From positions 62,001 through 126,000 of the forward strand of contig JAQGDQ010000333.1 of NCBI GenBank assembly GCA_030141605.1: a stretch of DNA of 64,000 nucleotides. The letters are read 5' to 3'. Numbering within the stretch: the first letter of the stretch is position 1; every line of letters begins with the position of its first letter. Below, piece by piece: positions 9,250 to 19,660 of the stretch. The position numbers and the translations under genes were made by a program. The notes under the pieces are model-generated. The model made no database searches. It was not told the DNA's origin and saw only the letters and a list, made by a program, of their open reading frames with translations. The DNA is from Tubiluchus corallicola. Its lineage: Eukaryota; Priapulida; Priapulimorpha; Priapulimorphida; Tubiluchidae.

Positions 9250-11112
9250 GATCTTCTCAACCCAGATCGTGATGGTCCAGAGGACTTATTATCACTGTGC
9301 GATGGTCCAAGTATCCCTATCGCAGATGATCCGATCGCTTTCGATGAGTTTGTTTCTGCTGCTTCCGAATGTAAATCAAGTAGTAGTGGTGGACCCTCTG
9401 GTATTCCTGGTGCTGTGTTCAATTTTATCCCAGATAATTGGATTAATTACCTGTGTTTTGTTCTGAATTTCATATTCTTTTCGCGATCTTTCCCGATTCC
9501 GTGGTGCTTTAGCCGCCTTGTTACTATTTTTAAGAGAGGATCTCGTAAGGACTGCGATAATTACAGCGGTTTGTCAATCATGGATTCCCTTGCGAAAATA
9601 TACGATCGAATTTTGTGCAAACGTTTAGAGATGTGGTTCAAACCCGATAGGGAGCAGGCTGGCGCCCAAAAGGGTAGATCCTGCATTGAGTGGATTGTGA
9701 CTCTAAGACTATTAATGGACTATGCACTGTTTAAAAAGAAGAAATTATATATCGTTTTCGTAGACTTCTCGAAAGCTTACGATAGAGTTCCACGTTCTGG
9801 TTTGATTAGGGCCTTGAGAGCTCTTGGCTGTGGTCTTGTGATGCTTTCTGCTCTTGCTGCCATGTATGTGAATACGCAGCTGGTCCTTGGTGCTGCCGTT
9901 ATTGGTGTTACATTAGGTGTGAAGCAGGGTTCTCCGTCATCCTGTTTCCTCTTCACACTGTATATTAACCCTCTTATTCGTGAATTAAAGTCTAGATGTG
10001 GTCTCGATGGTTTCCTAGGAAATTTACACTGTTTGATGTTGATGGATGATACAATCTTATTGTCAACATCTAGAGAAGGTATTATTCAAAAACTCAGTAT
10101 CCTTATTGAGTTCTGTGATCAATCCGGTATGAAGGTGAACTTAAAAAAGACTAAATTTATGGTTATTAATGGCGATGCTGTTGATCGTCTGGACCTCGTA
10201 GTGAACCCCCTTACTGTTAATCACTGTGACTATTACGTTTACCTCGGTGCTGTCTTTAGCTCAACAGGAAAATTTAAACCCGCTCTGGAAAAACACTGCG
10301 AAGACAAATATTGTCACGTACTGAAGTTCGTGTCATTTATTTCTAAGAATTCAGCTTATCCTTTTGCAGTTAAGAAGTTAGTTTTAAATGCCGCGCTACT
10401 TGCTGCAATTACTTACGGATGTGAGTCTTGGCTATGCAATGTCCTTAATCCTATTCAAGGGATGTATATTAGTGTTATTAAATGTTTACTCGGTGTGCGA
10501 CGTACAACTGCTAATGATTTGTGTCTCATAGAGTTGGGCCTTCCCTCCCTGAATGGTTTTGTGAAGGACACCCAATCTCGCTTTTTCAATAAGATTGTTC
10601 GCTCAAGAGTGAATATTCCTGATGATCCGTTTATGATTGTTTACAATTTGTGTCGCGAGTCAAACACCCCATGTGCTCGATATTTGCGTAATATAACTGG
10701 ATACCGTGGTGATTTTATCGATGATGACCTGAATAGAATCAAAGATAGGACCCGCGCTTCTGACCGTACGAAATTTGTCACATACTTACAACTAAACCCT
10801 GAACTCTCTATCCATCGAATTTACTGTGACAATGTTAATGAACTGAAACGGATAAAAACGTCAAGGCTCAGACTTTCCTCACACAACCTTGCCATAGAAA
10901 CCGGTCGTTGGTCCCGTATTGAAAGAGAGCGAAGACTCTGTTCATGTGGACAAATCCAAACAGAACTGCACGTAATATGTGAATGCCCTGAAACACGTAT
11001 CTTAAGAAACAATTCCGATTTAATATTTGATGATTTAGTGACTTTTTTCAGCGGAAATCCCGCTGATATTTGTAATTTTGTACACGATGCTCTAGCCATT
11101 TTTGGTCTCTAA
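9247..11112 (+). CDS. LINE ORF2, C-terminal part: reverse transcriptase and zinc knuckle
   Basis: Reverse transcriptase half of ORF2. Motifs in order: RLVTIFKRGSRKDCDNYSGL (motifs 1-2), SLAKIYDRILCKRL, EQAGAQKGRSCIEWI, LYIVFVDFSKAYDRV (catalytic D of motif A), GVKQGSPSSCFLFTLYIN (motif B), and LMLMDDTILL, where the catalytic pair sits in an MDD context instead of the usual FADD/YADD. Then come KVNLKKTKFMV and YVYLGAVFS. The C terminus has HNLAIETGRW and a knuckle CSCG...ELHVICECP. There is no RNase H. Product length and domain order suit an APE-type LINE; the clade is not decided. The stop is at about 11110, followed by a short 3' UTR and the repeat tail. Confidence 0.85.
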   Translation, partial: EDLLNPDRDGPEDLLSLCDGPSIPIADDPIAFDEFVSAASECKSSSSGGPSGIPGAVFNFIPDNWINYLCFVLNFIFFSRSFPIPWCFSRLVTIFKRGSRKDCDNYSGLSIMDSLAKIYDRILCKRLEMWFKPDREQAGAQKGRSCIEWIVTLRLLMDYALFKKKKLYIVFVDFSKAYDRVPRSGLIRALRALGCGLVMLSALAAMYVNTQLVLGAAVIGVTLGVKQGSPSSCFLFTLYINPLIRELKSRCGLDGFLGNLHCLMLMDDTILLSTSREGIIQKLSILIEFCDQSGMKVNLKKTKFMVINGDAVDRLDLVVNPLTVNHCDYYVYLGAVFSSTGKFKPALEKHCEDKYCHVLKFVSFISKNSAYPFAVKKLVLNAALLAAITYGCESWLCNVLNPIQGMYISVIKCLLGVRRTTANDLCLIELGLPSLNGFVKDTQSRFFNKIVRSRVNIPDDPFMIVYNLCRESNTPCARYLRNITGYRGDFIDDDLNRIKDRTRASDRTKFVTYLQLNPELSIHRIYCDNVNELKRIKTSRLRLSSHNLAIETGRWSRIERERRLCSCGQIQTELHVICECPETRILRNNSDLIFDDLVTFFSGNPADICNFVHDALAIFGL

Positions 11113-11261
11113 TTGTTACTACACCATACATTGAGTGATCTATGGACTATGATCAGCCTAAATTTCTTAAATGTTGCAACTATCTCGAAACGATTCTTAT
11201 GACTTTTTGTATATATCTTTGACCATGGTCAATAAATAAATAATAAATAAATAATAATAAT

Positions 11262-11664
11262 AGGCGATGTTGTCCTTGTGGACGACAACCCTCTCCGTGG
11301 ACAATGGCGATACGGGAAAATATTAGAGCTAAAACCTAGTGCTGATGGACATATTCGCTCTGTTTGTGTTTTAGTTAAAAGTACTAAACTAATCAGAAAC
11401 ATAAATCATTTTTATCCTCTAGAGTACATTGATCATAACTTTCATCAATGCAATAACGTAGACTTAACATCTAAAACTTCGCATGACCCTTCTTGTTCTT
11501 CCATGAACAATAATGCTGCTTTATTTGCAGGTGCAAATAAATCAACTGATGATGTCATCAAGTCATATGACACTCCTAGCACCTGTACTTCACGCCCTCA
11601 GAGTCAGTTAGCAAAGAAGGCTTGCCAGTTTTTGCAGCAGATGATTGATGAAGATGTCATCTAA
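11262..11664 (+). pseudogene. BEL/Pao pol, segment 3 (C-terminal tail)
   Basis: Last piece of the split BEL/Pao pol. It begins with GDVVLVDDNPLRGQWRYGKI, followed by DGHIRSVCVLVKS and NHFYPLEYI, the conserved end of BEL/Pao integrases. A hydrophilic tail runs to a stop at 11662. It resumes exactly where segment 2 (ending LREHHQTF) would be expected to continue, so the LINE and its companion sequence interrupted one continuous gene. Sequence after 11664 should be the BEL 3' region and LTR, but the matching 5' LTR lies outside the window, so its boundary cannot be drawn. Confidence 0.85.
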
Positions 11665-14128
11665 CCAAAGGGTGATATATTCCTCATATGGTTCCAGCAG
11701 TTTCTTCACCTCCAAGTACCGTTCATCGTGCGCACATTTTCCATCTAACGGTTTGCTGGTTGTTGGTACTGGCTGGTTCAGCAAGTTTACAGTTTACACT
11801 TTCTTAACTTGATCTAGTACTCAAGTGTTTAGTGGACGACTATGTTCCTGATAAAATACCTTTTGCTGGAGATGTAAATACGTTCTATGAAAGAAGAAAA
11901 TATAAAACAACGCTTACAACAGGAAACTCACAAATATCACCATGTATGCTCGTCGTATTATACACCATTTGTGACCTGTTATTACACTTTTATGCTGATA
12001 ACCCAATTATGCTCATGCATTGTCATTTGATTTGTCTTGTAGATGATTTATTTGATTTGTATGACATAATTTAGTTGATTACTACTATTTTCAATTGGTC
12101 ACATATTTTAATCTCTAGTGGCATCTAGTATTGGAAATAAGAATTTTTGTCTGCACTTTCAGAAATTTTTAGCATCCGCATGATTACTTCTTCCTTTGAT
12201 TTCGGGAAATTGCATATATGTTTCCCAAAGATAAATTTAATTTTGTGTCTATAGAATCACCTCAAAATTCTCTAACATTTTTTCTAATTAATGAATTTTC
12301 CTTTAACTACAGTCTTATAATATAGCCTTGAATGTCAAAGTTAGATTTACCCTTAGAATAGGTCTTTAGGTAGTTTCAGACCATACAAGTGTGCATTGCA
12401 TGAAGCCCACTATTTAGATTAATTTATGAAGGAACAGTTTATATAAGGCCGCTCGACATGAGCAATGAGGACGACTTTCTTAGCTTTCACTAGCTAATAG
12501 AGCAAGTCCCTCTATATAGGCCTATAGTGCTAAATTATAGATAAAATTATGGTGCACTTAACTTGAATTTATGTTATGCCTTATAAGGTGATTATTGTGC
12601 TTTAGTGCATTGTGCTATTTGTGAAATATGCTATTCATGTAATTGGTAATATGTAAGTAAACATTTATAATAGTTAACTAACGCGATATATTTGTGAAAT
12701 TTGTTGTAAGGATCAAACTATAGCTTGTGAAGTATGTATTATCAATGAATTGAATGAATAATTATTTGTTTTGTTGTGGCCACATTTTAATCAAATCAAA
12801 TCGTGCCTTTTTATTGTTGGTTTGTGATCGTTTGAAATAGGAAGTATGAATGACTAAATAAAAATGATTAAACGTTAAAAGTATTGAGACACAAACAATT
12901 AAAGAAATACATATCCAGGTTTACTTTAAAAATGGATAATCGCATAACCCTGTCTTAACGACAATCATAAAAATATTTCTGACAGTTTCAGTCCTGTTAC
13001 AAATAGATAACCAGGTTAACGTACCATATGTTTCTCCCCTGAGCTTTATTAACATAAAAATCATATACAATAAAACAAATTTCCGATAGGACTTTCATAC
13101 AAAATTATATAAGAAATGCACTTGCTCGCCTTTGACAAATTAAAAATTGACTTTTATGAATAAGTTGAAAAAAGCTTTCAGTAACTGCATTGTTGGCAAA
13201 GTTGTGACAACCCTATACAATAGTGTTCAAATTTTATCATACTAATTAAATTTCTACAACTAGGTTTTCTAAGTTAAGTGGAGCAGCGCCAATGAGTTTA
13301 ATTTTGTAGGCTAGCATAGTGGTGCCATCTACTGTCATATTTGTTTATCGAAGGAAGAAACCTGGGACATGAACTTGACAGGTGTGCTTCCTTATTTGGC
13401 AAGTTTGACCACCAATCCTGAGTGATGATAAATAGGAAATTCAAAGCTGCTATTCTTTATAACCTGTTTGATTGGTCAGATTTAGGTGATGAACCAGCCT
13501 TTCCATTTCATGCAGCCACTCAGCTTAGAGCAAACAGGTTTTACCTGAAAACACGAGGCCACAGAGGAGGGTGTGAAAAGTGTGGCTTTGCAATATGGTT
13601 TCTCTACTTGAGTTTTATCAATTCTTGGTTTAAAGGATAATATTGTATTTATTAATCGCATTTCCCCAGAGGAACAATGTACTTCTACAATGGTTATACT
13701 CAGTCTTTGTGATCCTAAGCTGTCCATTATTTAGGAAGCCCCTAGAGACTTTGTTGCATACAGTGAAGGAGACCAGGTCGTGAAATAGACCATTGGTAGT
13801 ACTCAGAGAACTAACCTGTGGAACCTGTAGTCGGTCTTCCTGTCAGTTTTCAGATACTCCGGATTTGATACAGTGCATTCCTCAGTTGATGGAGTTAATG
13901 CCACGCCTGATGTCACCTAATTGTCTGACCATGAAGTTACCGTTTGGAAAGCTTGCAGTGAGACTGTTCCAGTACATGCCGCCGTCGACAGCGATAGTGA
14001 CAAGGTTAAGCTAGCTAGCCAACGTGTGCACAGAGACTCACAATAAGTACAGTTTATGGTGTTTTGTGGTGCATTTCAAAATCCCGGGTAAAATTAACAA
14101 CAGTAGCTAAACTATAATTCGTAGTATA
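11665..14128. other. BEL 3' flank and unassigned intergenic DNA
   Basis: No gene could be supported. The first part is probably the BEL 3' untranslated region and LTR: a TATATAAGG box lies near 12440. From 13420 to 14040 several short frames look protein-like in patches (for example YLKTRGHRGGCEKCGF at about 13540-13590), but no family is recognised and no splice framework links them. Confidence 0.3.
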
Positions 14129-14133
14129 TCTTT
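14129..14133 (+). repeat. Target-site duplication of gypsy element (left)
   Basis: TCTTT directly before the 5' LTR; the same five bases follow the 3' LTR at 18036-18040. Confidence 0.85.
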
Positions 14134-14329
14134 TGTGCGGGTTTTGTGTTAATAGTACTGCTCGTGCGGAAGTAACGGCAGTGCGTTTTCTTGTTAAGAG
14201 ATGATTACTGTGGGTGCCATCTTGCGTTGCTTTCCATTGTACAAGTATCTTATGTAATCTCATAACATTTACTCATAATAATATTTCCAAGCACCCTAAA
14301 TATGTGTTCTTGTCTTTGGGAATAAAACA
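14134..14329 (+). repeat. Ty3/gypsy 5' LTR
   Basis: 196-bp LTR beginning TGTGCGGG and ending AAAACA (TG...CA). It contains an AATAAAA signal close to its end. Against the 3' LTR there are two substitutions (near 14169 and 14296) and one 5-bp length difference near 14248. A primer-binding-site-like TGGCGCTGCGAGC starts at 14330. Confidence 0.92.
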
Positions 14330-14499
14330 TGGCGCTGCGAGCTAACAAACGGTGTCAATAAGGGATACTACTTCGACATGGAAGCTAATCTGTTAACGTA
14401 CCTGATGGTAATGCTCCGCCAGCAGTGATACATACTTTCGATTTTCGTACAGCATCTGTCGCACGGCCTGATATGCTGGATCTCAGCATTCCGTTTATG

Positions 14500-14682
14500 G
14501 AGAACCAAGTGGGATTCTTATTTTGAATTGTCAGGCCTAAGCACAGCTCAAAATCGAACGCAGTACAATGCCTTGATTGTAAATTGCAGTGATGACACGC
14601 TTAAGGTTATTCTTAACCTTGGACTTCCTGATGCAGAAAAGCAAAATGTACCTCGCATATTACACGAAATTGAACGCTGAAC
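14500..14682 (+). pseudogene. Gypsy gag fragment
   Basis: Frame reading KWDSYFELSGLSTAQNRTQY, then LIVNCSDDTLKVILNLGLPD, ending at a stop near 14680. It resembles the N-terminal capsid helices of gypsy gag proteins (W..YE...GL, then a VIL block). The rest of gag, including the zinc knuckle, is absent, and the protease end follows almost at once. This indicates an internal deletion of more than 1 kb relative to a full element. Confidence 0.6.
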
Positions 14683-14689
14683 AACATTG

Positions 14690-17600
14690 ACAAACCAGTG
14701 CATCAGCCAGTGGCAGTTGATGGTCACCATGTTACTATTGTTGGCACACTTCCGTGCAAAATTATGCTGGAAGATAAATGGTTCGAGGACTTATTCCACA
14801 TTATACCACAAATGACAGGTGCAGTACTGTCATGGAAAGCTACAAAAGCATTGAATTTGGTACCGGCAAACTACACCAGCCACCGAAGTCCCCGATTCCG
14901 GCACCACGAAAATCGGCATTGGCAAAAACATCAGCTGAGGATCTTATGGAGCAATTTCCGACAGTGTTTGATGGCGTCATACGCAAAATGTCAGGTGAAG
15001 AATTCCACATCTCACTGACGACGCCAAACCATTCGCTGTGAATGTGCCACGCCGCATCCCGTTTGCTTATCGCGATAAACTCAAGCGTGAACTTGACCGT
15101 TTGCAAGAACAGAACATTATTACTCCAGTAACGGAGCTCACTGAATGGTGCGCACCGATTGTAGTCTCTCCAAAAGAAGATAAAGGGTCTGTTCGTATCT
15201 GCTGTGATTTATCACATTTAAATAAATATGTGAAACATAAGCGCTACTGCTCCCAGACACCAGCCGAAGTGGTGACAGAAATTTCTGCACAAGATGCAAA
15301 CTTTTTCACTGTTAGCGACGCATTAAAAGGGTATCACCAATGCCCGCTCTCTGAAGAAAGCCAGCATCTGACTACATTTATTACACCGTTCGGTCGGTTT
15401 AAATATTTACGTGCTCCATTTGGCATTTCTACTATCTCAGAGCATTATAATCGTCGGATGGATGAAGCTTTTCAAGGACTTAAAGGCTACAAGCGCATTG
15501 TCGACGATTTTGTAATCTACGACAAGGACCAAGCAGAGCATGTCCAACATGTCAAACAATTTCTACAACGCTGTCAGGACCGCTAAATCGCGATAAAGCG
15601 CGAGAAATTTCGATTCAGTTAAACAAAGGTAAAGTTTGCTGGTTTCATCTTATTGAAAGATGGGTACGAAATAGATCCGAGCATGACACGGTCTATTAGA
15701 GATTTTCCTATTCCCAAAAACGTAACTGACTTACGTTCATTTTTTGGTTTAGTCAACCAACTTGGATCATTCATCAACTGCATCGCTGATGTTCTTGCAC
15801 CATTGCGACCTCTCCTTAGCAAAAAGAATGACTTTTTGCGGGATAAATCTCATGACAAAGCTTTTGCTGAAAGCAGAAAGCTGTTGTCAAATTCTCCAGT
15901 ATTATGTTTTTATATGCCAGGTCAACCGCTACAGCTTCATACAGATGCTAGCAAACTCAATGGTATAGGATATGTACTCAGGCAGTATTATCCAGATCGA
16001 ACCTGGAGAGTTATTCAGGCTGGATCAAGATTTTTGACAGACACAGAAAGCCGTTATGCACCCATCGAACTAGAGATTCTTGCTGCTGTTTGGGCAATGT
16101 CAAAGTGCCGCCTGTTTTTGGAAGGTGCTCAAAAGTTCGAATTAGTAGTTGACCATAAACCACTCAAACCTATCCTGGATTCTCACCGTTTGGATGAGAT
16201 CGACAATCCACAGCTGCAAGGTATGAAAATTTAAATTATGCCCTTTAATCTCCGCACAACCTGGTGTGCAGGAGAATTGCACAAGGCAGCAGATGCATTA
16301 TCACGTTCGCCAGTCTCGGCACCTGATGAAACCGATCATGAGAATGACTTGGAAATGATCTCATTTTTGCACATTATTCGTAGTTTGTCATCAGATGAAA
16401 GCAATTTAGATATTCGCATTGAAAACCTCAAACGTGAATGTGCTACTGATCCAGAATATCAAGATCTGATACAATATGTACTAAATGGATTTCCAGAAAA
16501 ACGTTCTGAGCTACCAGTACAATTAAGATCTTATTGGCCAGTTCATGACCGTATAGCCATGGATGATGGACTTCTCGTGGTAGGCTGCCGTTTAATCATA
16601 CCACGCTCTATGCGTCACACAATACTACATGAACTTCACGCTAGCCACCAAGGAAAGGAAAGAACTAAGCAACGGGCCAGAATGGTCGTTTACTGGCCCA
16701 ACATAGACAATGACGTGGAAAATGTGGTCCGTTCATGCCGTGAGTGCCAAGAAGAATTACCGTCTCATTGCAAAGAACCAATGGTCACTCATTTGAAACC
16801 CAAATTTCCTTTTGAATACTTATCCGCTGATCTTGCCACTTATGCTGGTAAAGATTTTCTTATCGCTGTTGACCATCTTTCTGGATGGCCATTCGTATAT
16901 GAACTTAGTACACATGCAGATGCCAGTCGTGTTATAAGTGCAATGCGGAAGAGTTTTTGCCAGACTGCTGTCCCAACTGTTCTGTGGACTGATGGAGGAC
17001 CTCAATTTACTGCTACTAAATTTCGCGACTTTCTCATTCGATGGGGGGTGAGACATCATACTAGTACTCCTCATTATCCTCAGTCCAACGGACGTGCTGC
17101 AGCAGCTGTGAAATCTTTAAAAAAGATTTTGAAGCGATGCTGGAATGCTAAAACACGTCATGTCGATGAAGATAAATGGACGGCAGCTATTTTACAATAC
17201 CGCAATACACCCGCTGCTAATGGGAAGTCGCCTGCCCAAGTATTGTTTGAACACAATGTTCAAGATGTGCTTCCGGCACATCGACGTGTCTTCGCACCAG
17301 AGTGGCAGTGCTCATTCCAGCATGCAGAAGCCAAATCTACTGAGTTGCATGAGTCACTCGCTGAGAGATACAACCGTGATGCAAAGCCTCTCAGTACTTT
17401 AGATGTTGGTGCTCACGTACTCGTGCAAAATCATCAGACGAAGAGATGGGACTTAAGAGGTGTTGTTGTTGAAATCGGTAGACACAGAAAGTACTACATC
17501 AAAATGGATTGCAGTGGACGAGTACTTACGCATAATCGCCGTTTCATTCGCCGCAGGTATCCCGTCCTGCCTCCGGAACACAATGGAGTCATCCACATAT

Positions 17601-17821
17601 GCATGATCGACCTATACTTGCGCCATCAAATAATTTACCAAATGATCGCATACCACCCGTGCCAGATGTTTGTGCCCCGCCAGTTCACCGCACGAGATCA
17701 GGACGACCAACACGTCCACCAACAAGATTCATTCAAGAGACATTTTGAATTTATGTTACATAACATACATGTTGCGTATTACCAGATTAAATGTGTGGTG
17801 AAATTTGAATTCCTTAATTAG
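14690..17821 (+). pseudogene. Gypsy pol: protease end, RT, RNase H, integrase
   Basis: 14690-14870 encodes only the protease tail (GTLPCKIMLEDKWFEDLFHI). Two frameshifts near 14880 and 15025 lead into RT at 15038: FAYRDKLKRELDRLQEQNII, VRICCDLSHLN, FTVSDALKGYHQCPL, LRAPFGIS and IVDDFVIYD (catalytic DD present, with I in place of Y). RNase H follows (LHTDASKLNGIGYVL, ESRYAPIELEILAAVWA). Integrase has an H-H-C-C segment (HELHASHQGK...CRECQE), DLATYAGKDFLIAVDH and LWTDGGPQF. The third catalytic position is lost: SNGRAAAAVKS has alanine (codon 17099-17101) where the family has glutamate. In-frame stops lie at 15584, about 15618 and 16232. From 15038 to 17821 everything else is one frame. Confidence 0.88.
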
Positions 17822-17829
17822 TTCTTAAG

Positions 17830-17844
17830 GACTTAAGAGGGAGA
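17830..17844 (+). promoter_or_regulatory. Polypurine tract of gypsy element
   Basis: Purine run ending AAGAGGGAGA directly abuts the TG of the 3' LTR, the normal position of the plus-strand primer. Confidence 0.75.
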
Positions 17845-18035
17845 TGTGCGGGTTTTGTGTTAATAGTACTGCTCGTGCGTAAGTAACGGCAGTGCGTTTT
17901 CTTGTTAAGAGATGATTACTGTGGGTGCCATCTTGCGTTGCTTTCCATTGTACAAGTATGTAATCTCATAACATTTACTCATAATAATATTTCCAAGCAA
18001 CCTAAATATGTGTTCTTGTCTTTGGGAATAAAACA
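17845..18035 (+). repeat. Ty3/gypsy 3' LTR
   Basis: 191-bp copy of the 5' LTR beginning TGTGCGGG and ending AAAACA, followed by the target duplication TCTTT at 18036-18040. It differs from the 5' copy by two substitutions and one 5-bp gap. Confidence 0.92.
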
Positions 18036-18040
18036 TCTTT

Positions 18041-19660
18041 GTTAATTATTTTTCAAATGTGCTTTTCTTATGTTAAATAATATTGAGTTTATAGCTAATT
18101 GGTCGTTTGTCTGTCTATTCTGATAATGTTAGATTCTCGCGTTAAGGAACCTCGTCAGGGTCCCACTGCCTTAGATCAAATAAAACGTGCTGATTCTTTA
18201 AGTATTTATGGTGTGTTAGCACCAGTGTTCTAGTGTTAATCTTGCCATTCTGACATAAACACATTTACAGCATTTTAAGCCAAACAGATTATCACAAAAG
18301 TAACAAAGCATAGTAACACCTGTATGAAATTGGCTAATGCAGAATATTTCAACTTTCTAGACACAACACGCTGATACACTTTGACCTCAAGTCTGCTCAA
18401 TTTTGAGAAAAAACCTTAATTTGTACCTTGGCTGATCAGTTGGTTTCTCCTACAATATCAGCAGAACACTGCACAGCTCGGCTGTAGCTAGCACGTCAGA
18501 AACCGTAAGTGTGACTGAGTTCAACTTGCTACCTATGATCTATGATTTGTCCTTCCTTATACGTTGAAGCACAAGAAAACCCCCAACTTACATAAAGCTT
18601 AAAAAATTTGTCGTGAAATTTTATACCACTTGCAAACTGCCTTTTTACAAATTAGACTGCGTTTGTAATAATAATAATGCTGTATAAAACATGTAAATTT
18701 AAATACCCACGGCAACTGTTAGACGCATCCATTTGGACTATAAGTCATTTGAAACAAGTTTGCATAACATTCTGTAAAGATTGAAAAAAATAATCAGAGC
18801 ATTCGTAGCACACACATCACTAAATAAGTGAAATTTAAAATTATCGTATATCGCCAATAAGTAATAATTTTCTTTTCTAGTTACATAAGTCTTTCAAGCA
18901 GGTAAGCAATGTAATTTTGCATGGAAAGTTTTTTGGGACATAGTTTAACATGTACTTTTCGTCCCCTGATTTTCGTTTGCGTACGTGGCTTAATGTAATG
19001 GCGTCGTGGTGAACAGTGTCACGGGAAGTTTAAAATGAAAAATCCTTTTAACGCGAGTATGATATACGCATAGAAACACTATAAAGTAACATGATTTTTA
19101 AGGCAATTTTTATGGAACCTGCTTTAGGAATTCCCTTTCTTGCTCTTTAAATGGGATAGTGCATTGCGGAATCGTGCAAACAATCCGAAATCTTCAAATT
19201 TTTGCGAAATTTCAACCTGTCAAATTTGTCACTTCGAATATTGCATTTTCTTCCCACGAGGTTTTGAGGCGCTTATTGGACAAAGATGGATTAGATGAAT
19301 AGGATATGTTATGCAACTACCAGATGACAGTCTGTTAAAGTTTTATCTTTCAAAGAAGCACTGCAGTAAGAAAAGTAATGCTGACTTAAATCCAACCAGT
19401 GACCACTGGTCAAGGGGAAAAGGTCAATGAACGTCGGTCAGTTTTTTCTTTAGGTCGCCTCCTAGAGCTTTTGATTTTTTCATTTTTTTTCACAAGTATT
19501 TGCATACTGTGGAGTAGATGTGCACCTGTGGTGTTAAAAAACTGGCAAGTTTTAAATTGTGACCTTTTACACGCTGAGTGCTAAGGACACAACTCACGGG
19601 GTGCACTCTGGCCAAATTTATCTAAGTTACGTGACCCGAGTTGCCATGTCAAAGGTCACG
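18041..19660. other. AT-rich region without supported features
   Basis: I see no coding domain, terminal repeat or RNA gene here. Short open frames lack family motifs. Confidence 0.4.

Larger units (their letters stand above)
7258..11262 (+). mobile_element. Nearly intact non-LTR retrotransposon (LINE)
   Basis: A LINE inserted into the BEL/Pao integrase tail. It has ORF1 (coiled coil and RRM-like), ORF2 with AP-type endonuclease and reverse transcriptase, a short 3' UTR (11113-11229) and a terminal tail of TAAATAA/ATA repeats at about 11230-11262. BEL coding sequence resumes directly after the tail (GDVVLVDDNPLRGQW). The 5' end is not fixed because no target-site duplication was found; 7258 is a guess based on the direct repeat. 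Apart from a one-base offset at about 9246 the coding region is open, so this is one of the younger insertions here. Confidence 0.85.
14134..18035 (+). mobile_element. Ty3/gypsy LTR retrotransposon, internally deleted
   Basis: A 3.9-kb element with near-identical LTRs, a 5-bp target duplication (TCTTT), a PBS-like site after the 5' LTR and a polypurine tract (AAGAGGGAGA) just before the 3' LTR. The coding part keeps a gag N-terminal fragment, the end of the protease, RT, RNase H and integrase. The gag remainder and the protease active site are deleted, and pol has in-frame stops and two frameshifts. The LTRs indicate recent insertion, but the body is defective. It may therefore have been moved in trans by an intact relative, or been damaged since. 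Confidence 0.92.
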
